Source: Chloroflexota bacterium
Lineage (GTDB): Bacteria > Chloroflexota > Anaerolineae > Aggregatilineales > Aggregatilineaceae
Reading direction: 5' to 3'
Assembly: GCA_012729765.1 (NCBI GenBank)
Contig: JAAYCM010000046.1
Location: 35,446 to 99,445, forward strand
DNA: 64,000 nucleotides
In this document: one piece after another, positions 19,623 through 28,163 of the stretch
How positions within the stretch are numbered: position 1 is the first letter of the stretch
Layout of the letters: the number at the start of each line of letters is the position of its first letter
Program-made: the position numbers and the translations under genes
Notes under the pieces: model-generated
The model's input: only the letters and a program-made list of their open reading frames with translations
Told to the model about the DNA's origin: nothing
Database searches by the model: none

Positions 19623-20786
19623 TTATGCCGGATCGGGGGCCAGCACCTCGCGCCGCAGCATGTCCAGCACTTGCAGCGTCAGCAGGTTGCGCAGCGCGTA
19701 GCCGGATGTCGTCTCCTGCCCCCGGAACACGATCTGAGTCGGATTGACCCCGAATCCGCTTTCGGTCAGGTGCGTGTAATCGGCCACCAGCCCATAATTC
19801 GGCAGGTCTTGTGCCGCGCGCCAGAAGTTGATCAGCGGAATGCCGTATTCCTCGGCGACCTCGACCGTGATCAGGTTGAAGGCCAGTGAGGTCTGCCACA
19901 TCCGGTCGTGATGCCAGGTGAAAGTCGTCAGCACCGGGATGATGCCCTCGTCCAGCGCCAGCTCGACGTTGCCGATCAGCGCCTCGCGGAACTGCGCCTC
20001 GCTCAGGTTGAGCATATCGTTCGGGCCGAACATGATCACGACCACGCTGGGATTGGTGCGCCGGAATTCGCACGCCAGCACGCTCTCGCCCTCGGACACC
20101 GCGCACAGCTTGGGATCGGCCCACAGGTTTTCGAGCATCGTCAGCGCGTTATAACCGACCTGCCCCGCCAGGCTGACATGCTCGTACCAGCCCTGGAAGT
20201 ATTCGATGGTCGGCTCAAGCGCGTCATATGGCCCCAGATCGTAGAGGTCCTGGTCAAATGCGGCCAGGAAGTAGCCGGTATCGGTGTTGCAGTCGCCCAC
20301 TTTGGTAAAGGCGCGCGGATCGTTACCCAATGCCTGCCCGCGCTCGAAGATCGCCCGCAGATTCTCGGCGTCGAGCGTTGGCAGCACCGGCACGTTCATC
20401 AACTCTGCGACGGCGGGCGGCGGGCCGGGATCGGGCAGCGCGGGCAGGCGTTCACACGTGCCGCGCGTCGTCACGATGTCTGCCGCGATCCACGCCTGGT
20501 CCTCAGGCTGGCCCTGCTGGTTGGTATAGCTCACCGCGTACCAGTCACCGGCCTGGTTCATCCCCACGACCGGCAGTGCCTCGCCTTCGGGCAGCACGCC
20601 CAGCACGAAATATTCCTGCGTGTCTGGCCCGTTGCGCACATTCACATTATTGCCGCGGGCGACCGCCTCGCAGCGCACCGGCGCGGGCACGCCATCGCCG
20701 CTCTGCGCCAGAGTCACCCCGGCGGGCAGCAGCCCCACCACGAGCACGCCCACGCCGACCGCCTGTAACATTCGCTTCCAATACAT
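19623..20786 (-). CDS. Secreted SGNH/GDSL-like hydrolase with N-terminal SH3 domain
   Basis: A 387-residue exported protein; AGGGGAA precedes the ATG. Signal peptide to about residue 28 (LPAGVTLAQS). An SH3-like module spans about 35-110 (NNVNVRNGPDTQEYFVLGVLPEG). The catalytic part (about 145-380) has the SGNH block III GPNDMLN and the block V Asp-x2-His in DYTHLTESGFGV. The block I Ser is presumed around KVGDCNTDTG, where the usual GDS is changed to GDC, so the nucleophile is uncertain. The family contains esterases and lipases acting on acylated glycans or lipids; the substrate is unknown. Confidence 0.78.
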   Translation of the reverse strand: MYWKRMLQAVGVGVLVVGLLPAGVTLAQSGDGVPAPVRCEAVARGNNVNVRNGPDTQEYFVLGVLPEGEALPVVGMNQAGDWYAVSYTNQQGQPEDQAWIAADIVTTRGTCERLPALPDPGPPPAVAELMNVPVLPTLDAENLRAIFERGQALGNDPRAFTKVGDCNTDTGYFLAAFDQDLYDLGPYDALEPTIEYFQGWYEHVSLAGQVGYNALTMLENLWADPKLCAVSEGESVLACEFRRTNPSVVVIMFGPNDMLNLSEAQFREALIGNVELALDEGIIPVLTTFTWHHDRMWQTSLAFNLITVEVAEEYGIPLINFWRAAQDLPNYGLVADYTHLTESGFGVNPTQIVFRGQETTSGYALRNLLTLQVLDMLRREVLAPDPA

Positions 20787-20881
20787 GCTGCTTCCCCTGC
20801 TACCATGAAAGTTGCCGATGTTTTATCCCTGCATGGGCAGGTTTTACCATCAAGTCGCGGGGTGGGCAAGCGGTCGAATCG

Positions 20882-20907
20882 AAAAGGCCGGGGAACGCGC
20901 CCCGGCC
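20882..20907 (-). terminator. Terminator of the YedK-type gene
   Basis: A perfect 8-bp stem (GGCCGGGG / CCCCGGCC) with a 6-base loop is followed on the minus strand by TTTTCG, 27 bases downstream of the stop at 20934. Confidence 0.8.
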
Positions 20908-20933
20908 CTGTTCGTTAATCCGATGGTCAGATG

Positions 20934-21617
20934 TCAGCTCGCGCGCTGGATCAGCTCCGGCCCGTCGTTGCCGGGCGCATTGACCAGCCGCGACACCGGG
21001 TAGGCGGCCATCTGCCCGGCAGGATAGGGCCGCAGCAGATCGGTCAGGGCGCGCCCGTCCGTCTCCGCCGGGTCGAGCCAGCGATCATACGCTTCGCGCG
21101 GCAGGATAACCGGCATCCGGTTGTGAATGGTCGCCATCAGGTCGTTTGGCTCAGTGGTGATGATCGTGCAGGTCGTCAGGACTTCGCCGCTCTCCGGCTC
21201 GGTCCAGCGCTCCCACAGGCCCGCGAATCCGAAGGGCTGATGGTCGGCCAGCGTGATATACATCGGCACCTTCGGCCCCTGCGCCTGCGCCTGCCACTCG
21301 TAGAAGCCATCGGCCACGATCAGGCAGCGCCGCCGGCTGAGGGCCGTGCGATAGGCGGGCTTCTCGGCGACCGTTTCGGCCCGCGCGTTGATCATCTTGT
21401 AGCCCACCGAGGCGTCTTTCGCCCACGAGGGAATCAGGCCCCAGCGCATCATAGCAAGCTGGTTGCGCCCGGATTCAGGATCACGGATCACCGTAGCGAC
21501 CGGCTGCGATGGCGCGACATTGTAGCGCGGCGGCAGGTCCGGGGGCGGCGGGTCCACGCCGAAGTTCTGGCTCAGGACTTCGGGGTTCACTTCCGTCAGG
21601 GTAAATCGTCCGCACAT
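20934..21617 (-). CDS. SOS-response-associated (SRAP) peptidase, YedK/HMCES family
   Basis: A 227-residue SRAP protein that shields abasic sites in single-stranded DNA by a covalent link to its N-terminal Cys. The start must be the ATG at 21617, because Cys2 (MCGRF) is the catalytic residue once Met is removed; an upstream in-frame start would bury it. Other active-site motifs are PRYNVAPSQ, INARAET, VADGFYEWQ (Glu) and TIHNRMPVIL (His). The promoter lies so close to the ATG that the mRNA is probably leaderless. It stands alone between SGNH and GH13 genes. Confidence 0.94.
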   Translation of the reverse strand: MCGRFTLTEVNPEVLSQNFGVDPPPPDLPPRYNVAPSQPVATVIRDPESGRNQLAMMRWGLIPSWAKDASVGYKMINARAETVAEKPAYRTALSRRRCLIVADGFYEWQAQAQGPKVPMYITLADHQPFGFAGLWERWTEPESGEVLTTCTIITTEPNDLMATIHNRMPVILPREAYDRWLDPAETDGRALTDLLRPYPAGQMAAYPVSRLVNAPGNDGPELIQRAS

Positions 21618-21624
21618 GTGTTCT

Positions 21625-21653
21625 ATTATACCCTCGCTGTCTGAAAATTGCAA
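21625..21653 (-). promoter_or_regulatory. YedK promoter, leaderless arrangement
   Basis: Minus strand: TTGCAA (-35), 17-base spacer, TATAAT (-10). The -10 ends 7 bases before the ATG at 21617, so transcription would start at or within a base or two of the start codon. The only SD-like GAGGG overlaps the spacer and would not be in the mRNA. Confidence 0.7.
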
Positions 21654-21795
21654 CAGATTTTAGCGATCCGACTGCCCCATGCCCACACCTGCCCGCCAGG
21701 GTGGGAATCCGCCCGCGCTCAATTCTATAATTCTGTATAGCGCGGCATGACGCTATGCCGCCCAATCCTGTGCGGGGAGGCATGTTAAGCAGGAT

Positions 21796-23493
21796 ATGGC
21801 TAAGAAAAAACACCTGGTTTCGTTCAGCCTGTTTGCACCCTACAACGAAGACGTGACCCTGATCGGGGACTGGAACGACTGGGAGCCGGTCGAGATGCAG
21901 CGCCGCGACGATGGCTGGTGGCATGTCGGCCTGCCCCTCGACGATGGCGAGTACCAGTATAAGTTCCGCCTCAAATCCAACAGCTATTTCCAGGAAGGCC
22001 AGAACGTCGCCGTGACCGATCCGCGCGCCTTGCGCGTCACGCGCGACCAGCAAGAGAACGCGATCGTGCGCGTCAAGGACGGTCAACGCGTCGTCACCAC
22101 CTACGAGTGGCAGCACAACGACGTGCATCTGCCCCAGAATCACGAGCTGATCATCTACGAAACCCATATCGGCGACTTCACCGGCGAAACCGGCGAGGGT
22201 CTTAATCCTGCCGGGGAATACTTCAAAAAAGCGACGGAGCGGCTCGACTATCTGGCCGACCTGGGGATCAACGCCGTCGAGCTGATGCCGGTCAACGACT
22301 TTCCCGGCGGCTACTCGTGGGGCTACAACCCGCGCTTCCTGTTCGCGGTCGAGAACAGCTACGGCTCGCCCGACGACCTGTGCCGCCTGATCGACGAGTG
22401 CCACGCGCGCGGCATCCGTGTGATCCTGGATGGCGTCTACAACCACAGCGAGGACAAGACCCCGCTGGCCCACATGGATTACGCCTACTGGTACTACCGC
22501 GAAAACCCGGATGACCCGGAGCATCACTGGGGGCCGAAGTTCAATTACGGCTATCACGATGACAAGCTGGGCATCTGGCCCGCGCGCAGCTTCATTCACG
22601 ACGCGCTGCGCTTCTGGATCGACCACTTCCATATCGACGGCATCCGCTTCGATGCGACCGCGATCATTGAGAACTACGACGTGCTGCACTGGCTGAACGA
22701 GACGGTCTACCAATACATCAAGGGCATCAAGCCGTTCTTCACCATCGCGGAGCACGTTCCGCAAGACCCGACCGTAACCGGCCTGGGCGGGCCGATGGAC
22801 GCCGCGTGGCACGAGACGTTCTCCAAGCAGATCATGGCGACGCTGTGCGCCCGCGATCAGGACGGGTTCGAGGCGTTCAACATGGACGCGATCGCAACCG
22901 TGCTCCAGCCCACCCAGGAAGGCTTCGACAGCGCCTACAACGCGATCAACTACATCGACAACCACGACCAGAACCGGATCATGTGGCGGCTGGGCGAAGC
23001 GGGCATCTTCGACGATGCCGCCTTCCGCCGGATGAAGCTCGGCGCGGGCCTCTTGCTGACCGCCGCCGGAATCCCGATGCTGTGGATGGGGCAGGAATTC
23101 GGCCAGAGCAACCCGAAAACCGTGTTCGATCCGCAGCCGCTCCAGTGGTCGCTGCTCGACAACGAGCGCAACGGCGATCTGCACCGCTATTACAAGGGCC
23201 TGATCCACTTCCGCAAGGACAACCCGGCGCTGGTCACGCCCAACATCGAGGTCATCCATCTCGACCACGAGCGCAAGATTCTGGCCTTCAAGCGCTGGAA
23301 CGACGAAGGGAATGTTGTGATCGTCGTCGCCAACCTGCTCGACCAGTACGCCGGGGACGTTGAGATCGGCAACTGGCACGAGGATGGGGCATGGCACGAG
23401 TATCTTGACGATTACGATATCGAGGTGCAGGGCGGCGTGCTGCGCGACACGCTGGCCGAGAGCGAGGTCAAGGTCTACGTCAAGGCCGGTTAG
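21796..23493 (+). CDS. GH13 alpha-amylase-family enzyme with N-terminal CBM48 (branching-enzyme-like)
   Basis: A 565-residue, probably cytoplasmic enzyme acting on alpha-glucans. Residues 1-95 form a CBM48/isoamylase-N domain (VTLIGDWNDWEPVEM, GEYQYKFRL). The GH13 barrel (about 115-480) has IRVILDGVYNH, DGIRFDATAI (nucleophile Asp), FFTIAEHV (acid/base Glu) and NYIDNHDQN (third Asp). GYSWGYNPRFLFAVENSYG resembles the glycogen-branching/trehalohydrolase group. It is shorter than typical GlgB and lacks its first N-terminal module, so branching enzyme, trehalohydrolase or amylase remain possible. A short leader stem (GCGGCAT / ATGCCGC, 21738-21757) precedes it. Confidence 0.85.
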   Translation: MAKKKHLVSFSLFAPYNEDVTLIGDWNDWEPVEMQRRDDGWWHVGLPLDDGEYQYKFRLKSNSYFQEGQNVAVTDPRALRVTRDQQENAIVRVKDGQRVVTTYEWQHNDVHLPQNHELIIYETHIGDFTGETGEGLNPAGEYFKKATERLDYLADLGINAVELMPVNDFPGGYSWGYNPRFLFAVENSYGSPDDLCRLIDECHARGIRVILDGVYNHSEDKTPLAHMDYAYWYYRENPDDPEHHWGPKFNYGYHDDKLGIWPARSFIHDALRFWIDHFHIDGIRFDATAIIENYDVLHWLNETVYQYIKGIKPFFTIAEHVPQDPTVTGLGGPMDAAWHETFSKQIMATLCARDQDGFEAFNMDAIATVLQPTQEGFDSAYNAINYIDNHDQNRIMWRLGEAGIFDDAAFRRMKLGAGLLLTAAGIPMLWMGQEFGQSNPKTVFDPQPLQWSLLDNERNGDLHRYYKGLIHFRKDNPALVTPNIEVIHLDHERKILAFKRWNDEGNVVIVVANLLDQYAGDVEIGNWHEDGAWHEYLDDYDIEVQGGVLRDTLAESEVKVYVKAG

Positions 23494-23512
23494 CGGGCGG
23501 GCTAAGATCGGG

Positions 23513-23667
23513 CCAGAGCATGTTATGCACTTCGGAACGCAGAAGCAGCTTGTCCCCCTCCCTCAATCCCTCCCCCACAAGGTGGGCGGGACTTGAAAGG
23601 TACTGCGTGCCGCCCCTGCCTTCCGTGAAACGTGGGGGAAGGGGGGTAAGAATGCATAAGGCTCTAA
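23513..23667. repeat. CTAG-type inverted-repeat element, copy C
   Basis: About 155 bp between the GH13 and metallo-hydrolase genes. The left end CCAGAGCATGTTATGCAC is a mutated CTAG end; the complement of the right end reads TTAGAGCCTTATGCATTC. The segment TTATGCACTTCGGAACGC closely matches the corresponding part of copy A. The interior arms CCTCCCCCACAAGGTGGG and GTGAAACGTGGGGGAAGG are shared with copies A and E. This copy does not touch the upstream stop (20 bases away). Confidence 0.85.
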
Positions 23668-23728
23668 CGATCGGTCGAGAGACGGCTCATTGATGCCGCC
23701 TCTTTGTTTGCACAAGGGAAAACGACGC

Positions 23729-24589
23729 ATGTTTCAGATTGGCGAGATCGAGATATACCCGGTCAGCGCGGGACTGGTCCAGGTAGACGGCGGCGGGGCG
23801 TTTGGGCTGGTGCCGCGTGTGCTGTGGAGCCGCTACCTGCCGCCCGACGATCAGAACCGCGTCCCGATGACACTGACCTGTTTGCTGGTGCGCGCCGCCG
23901 GAAAAACGATCGTGGTCGATACCGGCATGGGCGACAAGCTGCCGCCGAAGCTGGTTCAGCAGTGGGGCCTGACGCACCCGCGCGGCACACTGCTCGACGG
24001 GCTGGCGCGGATGGGTATCCAGCCGGAAGACGTGGACATTGTGATCAACACGCACCTGCACAGCGATCACTGCGCCGGCAATACGACCGTCGGGCCGGAT
24101 GGTGAGCTGCGCGCCACCTTTCCACGCGCCGAATACGTGGTCCAGCGCCGCGAGTATGAGGACGCGATCCGCCCCAACGAGCGCACCCGCGCCACCTACG
24201 TCCCGTTCAACTACGAGCCGTTGTACCGGACCGGGCAGCTCACCCTGCTCGATGGCGATACTGAGATCGCGCCCGGTGTGCGGGCGGTCGTCACGCCCGG
24301 CCATACTCCGGCCCATCAGGTGGTCGTGTTCGAGAGCGGCGGGCAGCACGCGCTCTTTGTCGCCGATCTCGCCAGCTATGCGGTGCACTTCGAGCGGCTG
24401 GGCTGGATGACGGCCTACGATGTCGAGCCGCTGGTCACGCTCGAAACCAAGCGCCACTGGCAGCGCTGGGCGCTCGATCACGACGCGCTGCTGATCTTCC
24501 AGCACGACACGCAGAAGGGCGCGGGCCATCTCCACGCCGACGCCGAGGGCCACCCGATCGTGCGCCCGGTCGAGGTCGTATTGGCCTGA
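23729..24589 (+). CDS. MBL-fold metallo-hydrolase (lactonase-like)
   Basis: A 286-residue metallo-beta-lactamase-fold enzyme. ATG 23729 (MFQIGEIEIYPV) is chosen because AAGGGA lies 9 bases upstream; an earlier frame start at 23690 adds a basic stretch inside the repeat flank. The dizinc motif is NTHLHSDHCAGN (HxHxDH, about 107-112). Further ligands are in TPGHTPAHQ (His) and FVADLASY (Asp), with a late His in IFQHDTQ. The arrangement resembles the AttM/AiiA-like lactonase branch, but such enzymes have many substrates. It is monocistronic between repeat copy C and a short repeat at 24607. Confidence 0.85.
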   Translation: MFQIGEIEIYPVSAGLVQVDGGGAFGLVPRVLWSRYLPPDDQNRVPMTLTCLLVRAAGKTIVVDTGMGDKLPPKLVQQWGLTHPRGTLLDGLARMGIQPEDVDIVINTHLHSDHCAGNTTVGPDGELRATFPRAEYVVQRREYEDAIRPNERTRATYVPFNYEPLYRTGQLTLLDGDTEIAPGVRAVVTPGHTPAHQVVVFESGGQHALFVADLASYAVHFERLGWMTAYDVEPLVTLETKRHWQRWALDHDALLIFQHDTQKGAGHLHADAEGHPIVRPVEVVLA

Positions 24590-24696
24590 TCCACGCGGGC
24601 TCTCGTAGGGGCGAGGCTTGCCTTCGCTCGCCGGGTAGAACAAGCCCTACCTCTACCGCAAGGATCGCGGGATCCCGTTCGGGGCTGTTCTAACCG
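24590..24696. other. Convergent intergenic gap with a short dispersed repeat
   Basis: It holds GTAGGGGCGAGGCTTGCC at about 24607-24624, which recurs in the opposite orientation next to repeat copy E (about 46898-46915) and in related form inside the element at 40179-40276. No T-rich terminator is evident for either flanking gene. Confidence 0.55.
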
Positions 24697-25995
24697 TTAT
24701 CCCGGCAGCGGGACCGTGCAGCGGCCATCCGCCCGGCGGCACGTCGCCAGCACCGTATTCTGCTGGCGCACCTCGAAATCGCCCGCGAGCCAGAACATCT
24801 CCGCCGGATCGATCGTCACGATCGAGCGCGCTTCGCGGCATCCCGCAGGCCTGGGGACGTTGGAGTCGAACCACGAGTACACCTGCACGCAGTCCTGCGC
24901 CGGGAACGCTTCCAACGTCCCGCTGAGCCACTGTGTCCGCCAGCGGGTGACCGGGAATGTGATCGTGCCCTGCGTCAGCACCAGGCTGGCGAGATTCACG
25001 GCGCGGCCCGTGTTATTGATCACGGCCAGCGAGCGGCTGTCATACACCACCAACACGCTCATGCTGCTGGCGGCAGTGGGGACCGGCGTAGCGGTTACAG
25101 CCGGCGCAGTGGTCGGGCGCTCGCTGGGGAGCGGCGTGCCGGTGCTGGCCGCCGACACGGTCACGGGCGGGGTGAGAGTCGGGGTGGCGGCAGGCTGCAC
25201 CACCAGCGCCGTACCGCCCGGCAGCAGCACGCGATCCCGGTTCAGGTGTACCTCGCTGAGCACCTGTGAGCTGCCATCCGAATATTCGACGAAGACGCGC
25301 TCGCCTGCTGAGGACGGCACCGGCAGCACCGCCTGCCAGGGCTGCCAGGTTTGCAGGGGCTTGCCTTCGAAGTCGAACAGGCGCACCTGGGTTGCCCGGT
25401 GCATCCCGGCCTCGCTCGCGCGCCCGAACGCATCATTCGAAAGATACAGCCGCGTGCCGGTCGGATCGGCCAGCGCCGGCACGACATTGGGCCGCCCGCC
25501 GAACACGACGATGAACAGGTAGCCGAAGCGGTGCGGCAGCGCGGCGACGCCGATCTCGCGGTAGGCGGGGTTATAGGTCGTGCTGCGGTGCACGGACGAG
25601 CTGGTCCAGAAGCCGAGTGCCTGGCTCACGCTGGCCCCGGCATAGCCGATCTCGTCCACCGCGATCCGGTCCGAGCGGCCATAGACCGGCCAGTTGTAGG
25701 GCGACCACTGCGCGCGGATTTTAGGGCCTTCGCCCTGCTGCCCCTCGTGAATCTTGCCGCCGTCGGGCAGTGAGGGCAGCGTCAGCAGGTACTCGGCCTG
25801 GGCGAGCGCCATCGCTTCCAGGGTGGCATTGGGCTTGAGCGGCCACGTGCCCTGCGCGATGCGTACTTCGTTGATAGCGGCGATCACGTCGCGGGCGACT
25901 TCGGTTTGCTGATCCTGGGCATGGGAGTCGCGTGCCGGCCCCCACCCCACGCTCAACACGAAGATGACGAGTAGCACATGGACGAGGCGAGACAT
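24697..25995 (-). CDS. Secreted CAP/SCP-domain protein with Thr/Pro linker
   Basis: A 432-residue exported protein. Signal peptide to about residue 26 (ARDSHAQD). The CAP domain (about 34-170) has AINEVRIAQGTWPLKPNATLEAMALAQAEYLL, VDEIGYAG, VSQALGFWTSSSVHRSTTYNPAYREIGVA and a beta hairpin. CAP proteins act extracellularly, but their biochemical role in bacteria is mostly unknown. A beta-rich region (175-265) precedes a Thr/Pro/Ala linker (about 270-315) and a C-terminal domain (about 320-432) of lamin-tail-like character with paired Cys residues. An AT-rich region with TATAAT lies upstream at about 26035. Confidence 0.8.
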   Translation of the reverse strand: MSRLVHVLLVIFVLSVGWGPARDSHAQDQQTEVARDVIAAINEVRIAQGTWPLKPNATLEAMALAQAEYLLTLPSLPDGGKIHEGQQGEGPKIRAQWSPYNWPVYGRSDRIAVDEIGYAGASVSQALGFWTSSSVHRSTTYNPAYREIGVAALPHRFGYLFIVVFGGRPNVVPALADPTGTRLYLSNDAFGRASEAGMHRATQVRLFDFEGKPLQTWQPWQAVLPVPSSAGERVFVEYSDGSSQVLSEVHLNRDRVLLPGGTALVVQPAATPTLTPPVTVSAASTGTPLPSERPTTAPAVTATPVPTAASSMSVLVVYDSRSLAVINNTGRAVNLASLVLTQGTITFPVTRWRTQWLSGTLEAFPAQDCVQVYSWFDSNVPRPAGCREARSIVTIDPAEMFWLAGDFEVRQQNTVLATCRRADGRCTVPLPG

Positions 25996-26083
25996 GCGAC
26001 CCCCGATCTGACTTCATTTTTATGTTATCCGTATTATAAATCTTTTTTGTCGTTTCGATACTGCCCCATTTTCGTGTGCCAAC

Positions 26084-26107
26084 AAAAAACGCCCGGTTGC
26101 CCGGACG
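26084..26107 (-). terminator. Terminator of the methyltransferase gene
   Basis: Minus strand: a 7-bp stem (CGTCCGG / CCGGGCG, one G-U pair) closed by a GCAA tetraloop and followed by TTTTTTG, 44 bases downstream of the stop at 26151. Confidence 0.8.
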
Positions 26108-26150
26108 CATGATCGGATCAAACGTCAGACCAGCGTTCAGCCGCCGGACC

Positions 26151-26912
26151 TCACGCGCCACGCTCCGGCTCGTCAGCAGGTGGCGGCTCGACTTTGCGCG
26201 CCCGCACGCACATGAACGCTGGCTTTTTGAGCAGCATTTCATAGTCCTGCGGATTGGCCTGTCGAAACTCTTCGGTCGGCAGCGGCTCGATTAACCGCTC
26301 GATCACGAACCCGGCCCGCCACAGCGCCTCGGTGATCGCGCTGAGCGGGCGGCGAAAATACGGCACATACACCGGCTCGCCCCCCCAGCCGCGCCACAGC
26401 ATGCCGGCTTGCTCGACCTCGAAATAGCTAGACTTCGCATCGCGGTACTCGGCTGCCGGGTGTCCGGTCGAGAACACGAGCCACCCGCCCGGCCTGAGCA
26501 CGCGGTGGAATTCGGCCAGCGGAACCTGCCAATCTTCTAGGTAGTGCAGCACCAGCGAGCTTAGCACACCGTCAAACGATTCGTCTGCCAAAAAGTCGAG
26601 CGGTGCGCGCAGATCGGCCAGGTGCAGTTCGGCACGACCGCCGGCGCGCTGGCGGCCATATTCCAGCATCTCCGGGCTGACGTCCACACCCACCACTTCC
26701 GCGCCCTGCTCCAACATCCATAGGCTGTAGATAGCGGTGCCGCAGCCCGCATCCAGCACACGCTGCCCGTTCAGCCGGGGCACCAAAGCACGCGTGGCGG
26801 GCTGTTCGTAATAGGCATTGTGCGGCTTGATACCGATCAGCCGCGCGTAGCGTTCGGCCAGGGCGGCGAAGGCGTCCAGGGCAATCGGTTTGTCATCGGG
26901 AGTATTGCTCAC
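26151..26912 (-). CDS. Class I SAM-dependent methyltransferase
   Basis: A 253-residue UbiE/COQ5-type methyltransferase. The start is GTG 26912 (VSNTPDDKPIAL), with GAGAGGAAAG just upstream; the longer frame to 27089 crosses the terminator of the next gene and is rejected. Motif I is VLDAGCGTAIYSLWML, then VVGVDVSPEML (acidic end of beta 2), LADLRAPLDFLADESFDGVLSSLVLHYL (motif II) and HRVLRPGGWLVFST (motif III). The substrate is unknown. It has its own terminator and is probably monocistronic. Confidence 0.88.
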   Translation of the reverse strand: MSNTPDDKPIALDAFAALAERYARLIGIKPHNAYYEQPATRALVPRLNGQRVLDAGCGTAIYSLWMLEQGAEVVGVDVSPEMLEYGRQRAGGRAELHLADLRAPLDFLADESFDGVLSSLVLHYLEDWQVPLAEFHRVLRPGGWLVFSTGHPAAEYRDAKSSYFEVEQAGMLWRGWGGEPVYVPYFRRPLSAITEALWRAGFVIERLIEPLPTEEFRQANPQDYEMLLKKPAFMCVRARKVEPPPADEPERGA

Positions 26913-26949
26913 AGGATTCTTTCCTCTCAGCCAGTTTGCGGTAGAGAAA

Positions 26950-26978
26950 TAAAAAGGCGTCTCTGTGTGAGGCGCCTT
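26950..26978 (-). terminator. Terminator after the 27007-28107 gene
   Basis: Minus strand: AAGGCG pairs with CGCCTT around a 13-base loop and is followed by TTTATTTC. It lies about 30 bases past the stop at 27007. Confidence 0.65.
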
Positions 26979-27006
26979 GACTATACGCAAGTTGACCGGA
27001 TTTCCG

Positions 27007-28107
27007 CTACTGCTGCGATTCCCACTCGCGCACGACATCGCCCAGCAGACTGCGCACCTCGGAATCTTCGACGTCCCCGATCCCGGCATAATACATCCCG
27101 TCTACCTCGATCTTTACGCCGCCTTCCATCGACGGCTGGACGTGAATCTCGCGCCCGCGAAACTCCGGCAGCCCGCGCAGCCGCGCTTGCAGCAGTGCCT
27201 CGATCTGGTCGGCAATCGACAGTTCCGGCTGGACCTCTTCGGGTTTTTCAGGTGCCTGCCCGCGCGCGGCGCGCGTCATCTGGCGCAGCATCGAGCCGGG
27301 AGCCAGCGAAACCGGCTGGGATGGCGCGTCATGATTCGCCTTCGCGGGCGGGGGAGCCTGTGGCGGCCTGGCGGGTGCGGCGGGGGCGAGTGGTGCCGCC
27401 GCCTGTGTTCCGGCCAGCCTGTCCAGCTCGCGCACGGCATTCACAAAGCGCCGCTCCAGGCCCGCGCCGCGCAGCTCGGCTGTCGTGCGGAAGCGCTGCC
27501 CGCCGATCTCCACGATCAGGCCGCCGTCGGCCAGGTCGCGCCAGACGCGCAGCAGCTCGATCGCGTCGCCGGGCGGCTCGTCAGAATCAATAGGATCGGT
27601 GGTAATGGGCATGTCGCTTTCCTCGGTGTCGGTCAGTTCCTCGCGGTCGGGCAGCATTTCGGCCACCGTCCGCGATTCCTGCACCAGGTCATAATCGTCG
27701 AAGCTGGGTTCGGGCAGCGGCGCGCTCACGTGCAGCGGCTCGTCCGGGGCAAGATCGGTCGTCAGCAGGTCGAGATCGGGGATCGGCACAGCCGCCGCAG
27801 GGGCGAGCGCGGCCCGCTCCGGTGCAGCAGCCGGCTGCGAAGATTCCGGTTCCCCGGCCTTCGCGTCCGACTCGCCCTTGAGCCAGCGCCACAGCAGCAC
27901 GTGATAGCCGGGCAGCGGCGGCAGACCCGCCTGGGCGCGGCGTTTGCGTTCGGTGGTGCGCTGGATCACCAGCCCCATCATGATCAGCCACAGCACGCCC
28001 GCGCCGCATGTCACCGCGACGAGGCCGCCGATCTGGCTGAAGAAATCACTGACGCCGGACGCATCAGCTTGAGCAGGAAAACGCAGCAGGTCCAGGTAAT
28101 CGAACAT
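27007..28107 (-). CDS. Uncharacterised single-pass membrane protein
   Basis: A 366-residue protein; GGAAG is close upstream of the ATG. One strong membrane segment (about 27-49, GLVAVTCGAGVLWLIMMGLVIQ) is followed by a basic stretch, a long Ala/Pro/Asp/Glu-rich region, and a conserved-looking patch at about 190-245 (WRDLADGGLIVEIGGQRFRTTAELRGAGLERRFVNAVRELDRL). The end (about 300-366) is a second folded region (IEALLQARLRGLPEFRGREIHVQPS to VREWESQQ). No family is recognised. The bulk of the protein is probably cytoplasmic. It is 57 bases downstream of fpg on the same strand. Confidence 0.65.
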   Translation of the reverse strand: MFDYLDLLRFPAQADASGVSDFFSQIGGLVAVTCGAGVLWLIMMGLVIQRTTERKRRAQAGLPPLPGYHVLLWRWLKGESDAKAGEPESSQPAAAPERAALAPAAAVPIPDLDLLTTDLAPDEPLHVSAPLPEPSFDDYDLVQESRTVAEMLPDREELTDTEESDMPITTDPIDSDEPPGDAIELLRVWRDLADGGLIVEIGGQRFRTTAELRGAGLERRFVNAVRELDRLAGTQAAAPLAPAAPARPPQAPPPAKANHDAPSQPVSLAPGSMLRQMTRAARGQAPEKPEEVQPELSIADQIEALLQARLRGLPEFRGREIHVQPSMEGGVKIEVDGMYYAGIGDVEDSEVRSLLGDVVREWESQQ

Positions 28108-28163
28108 AATTCTTCCCGTTTATCACTGAAACCGCCACCACGCAGTGAGCGGCCCGGCCAGGT

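Noticed and set aside
21481..23397. 638-codon minus-strand frame over the GH13 gene
   Set aside because: Runs antisense through a well-supported GH13 enzyme and into the YedK promoter; no domain seen.
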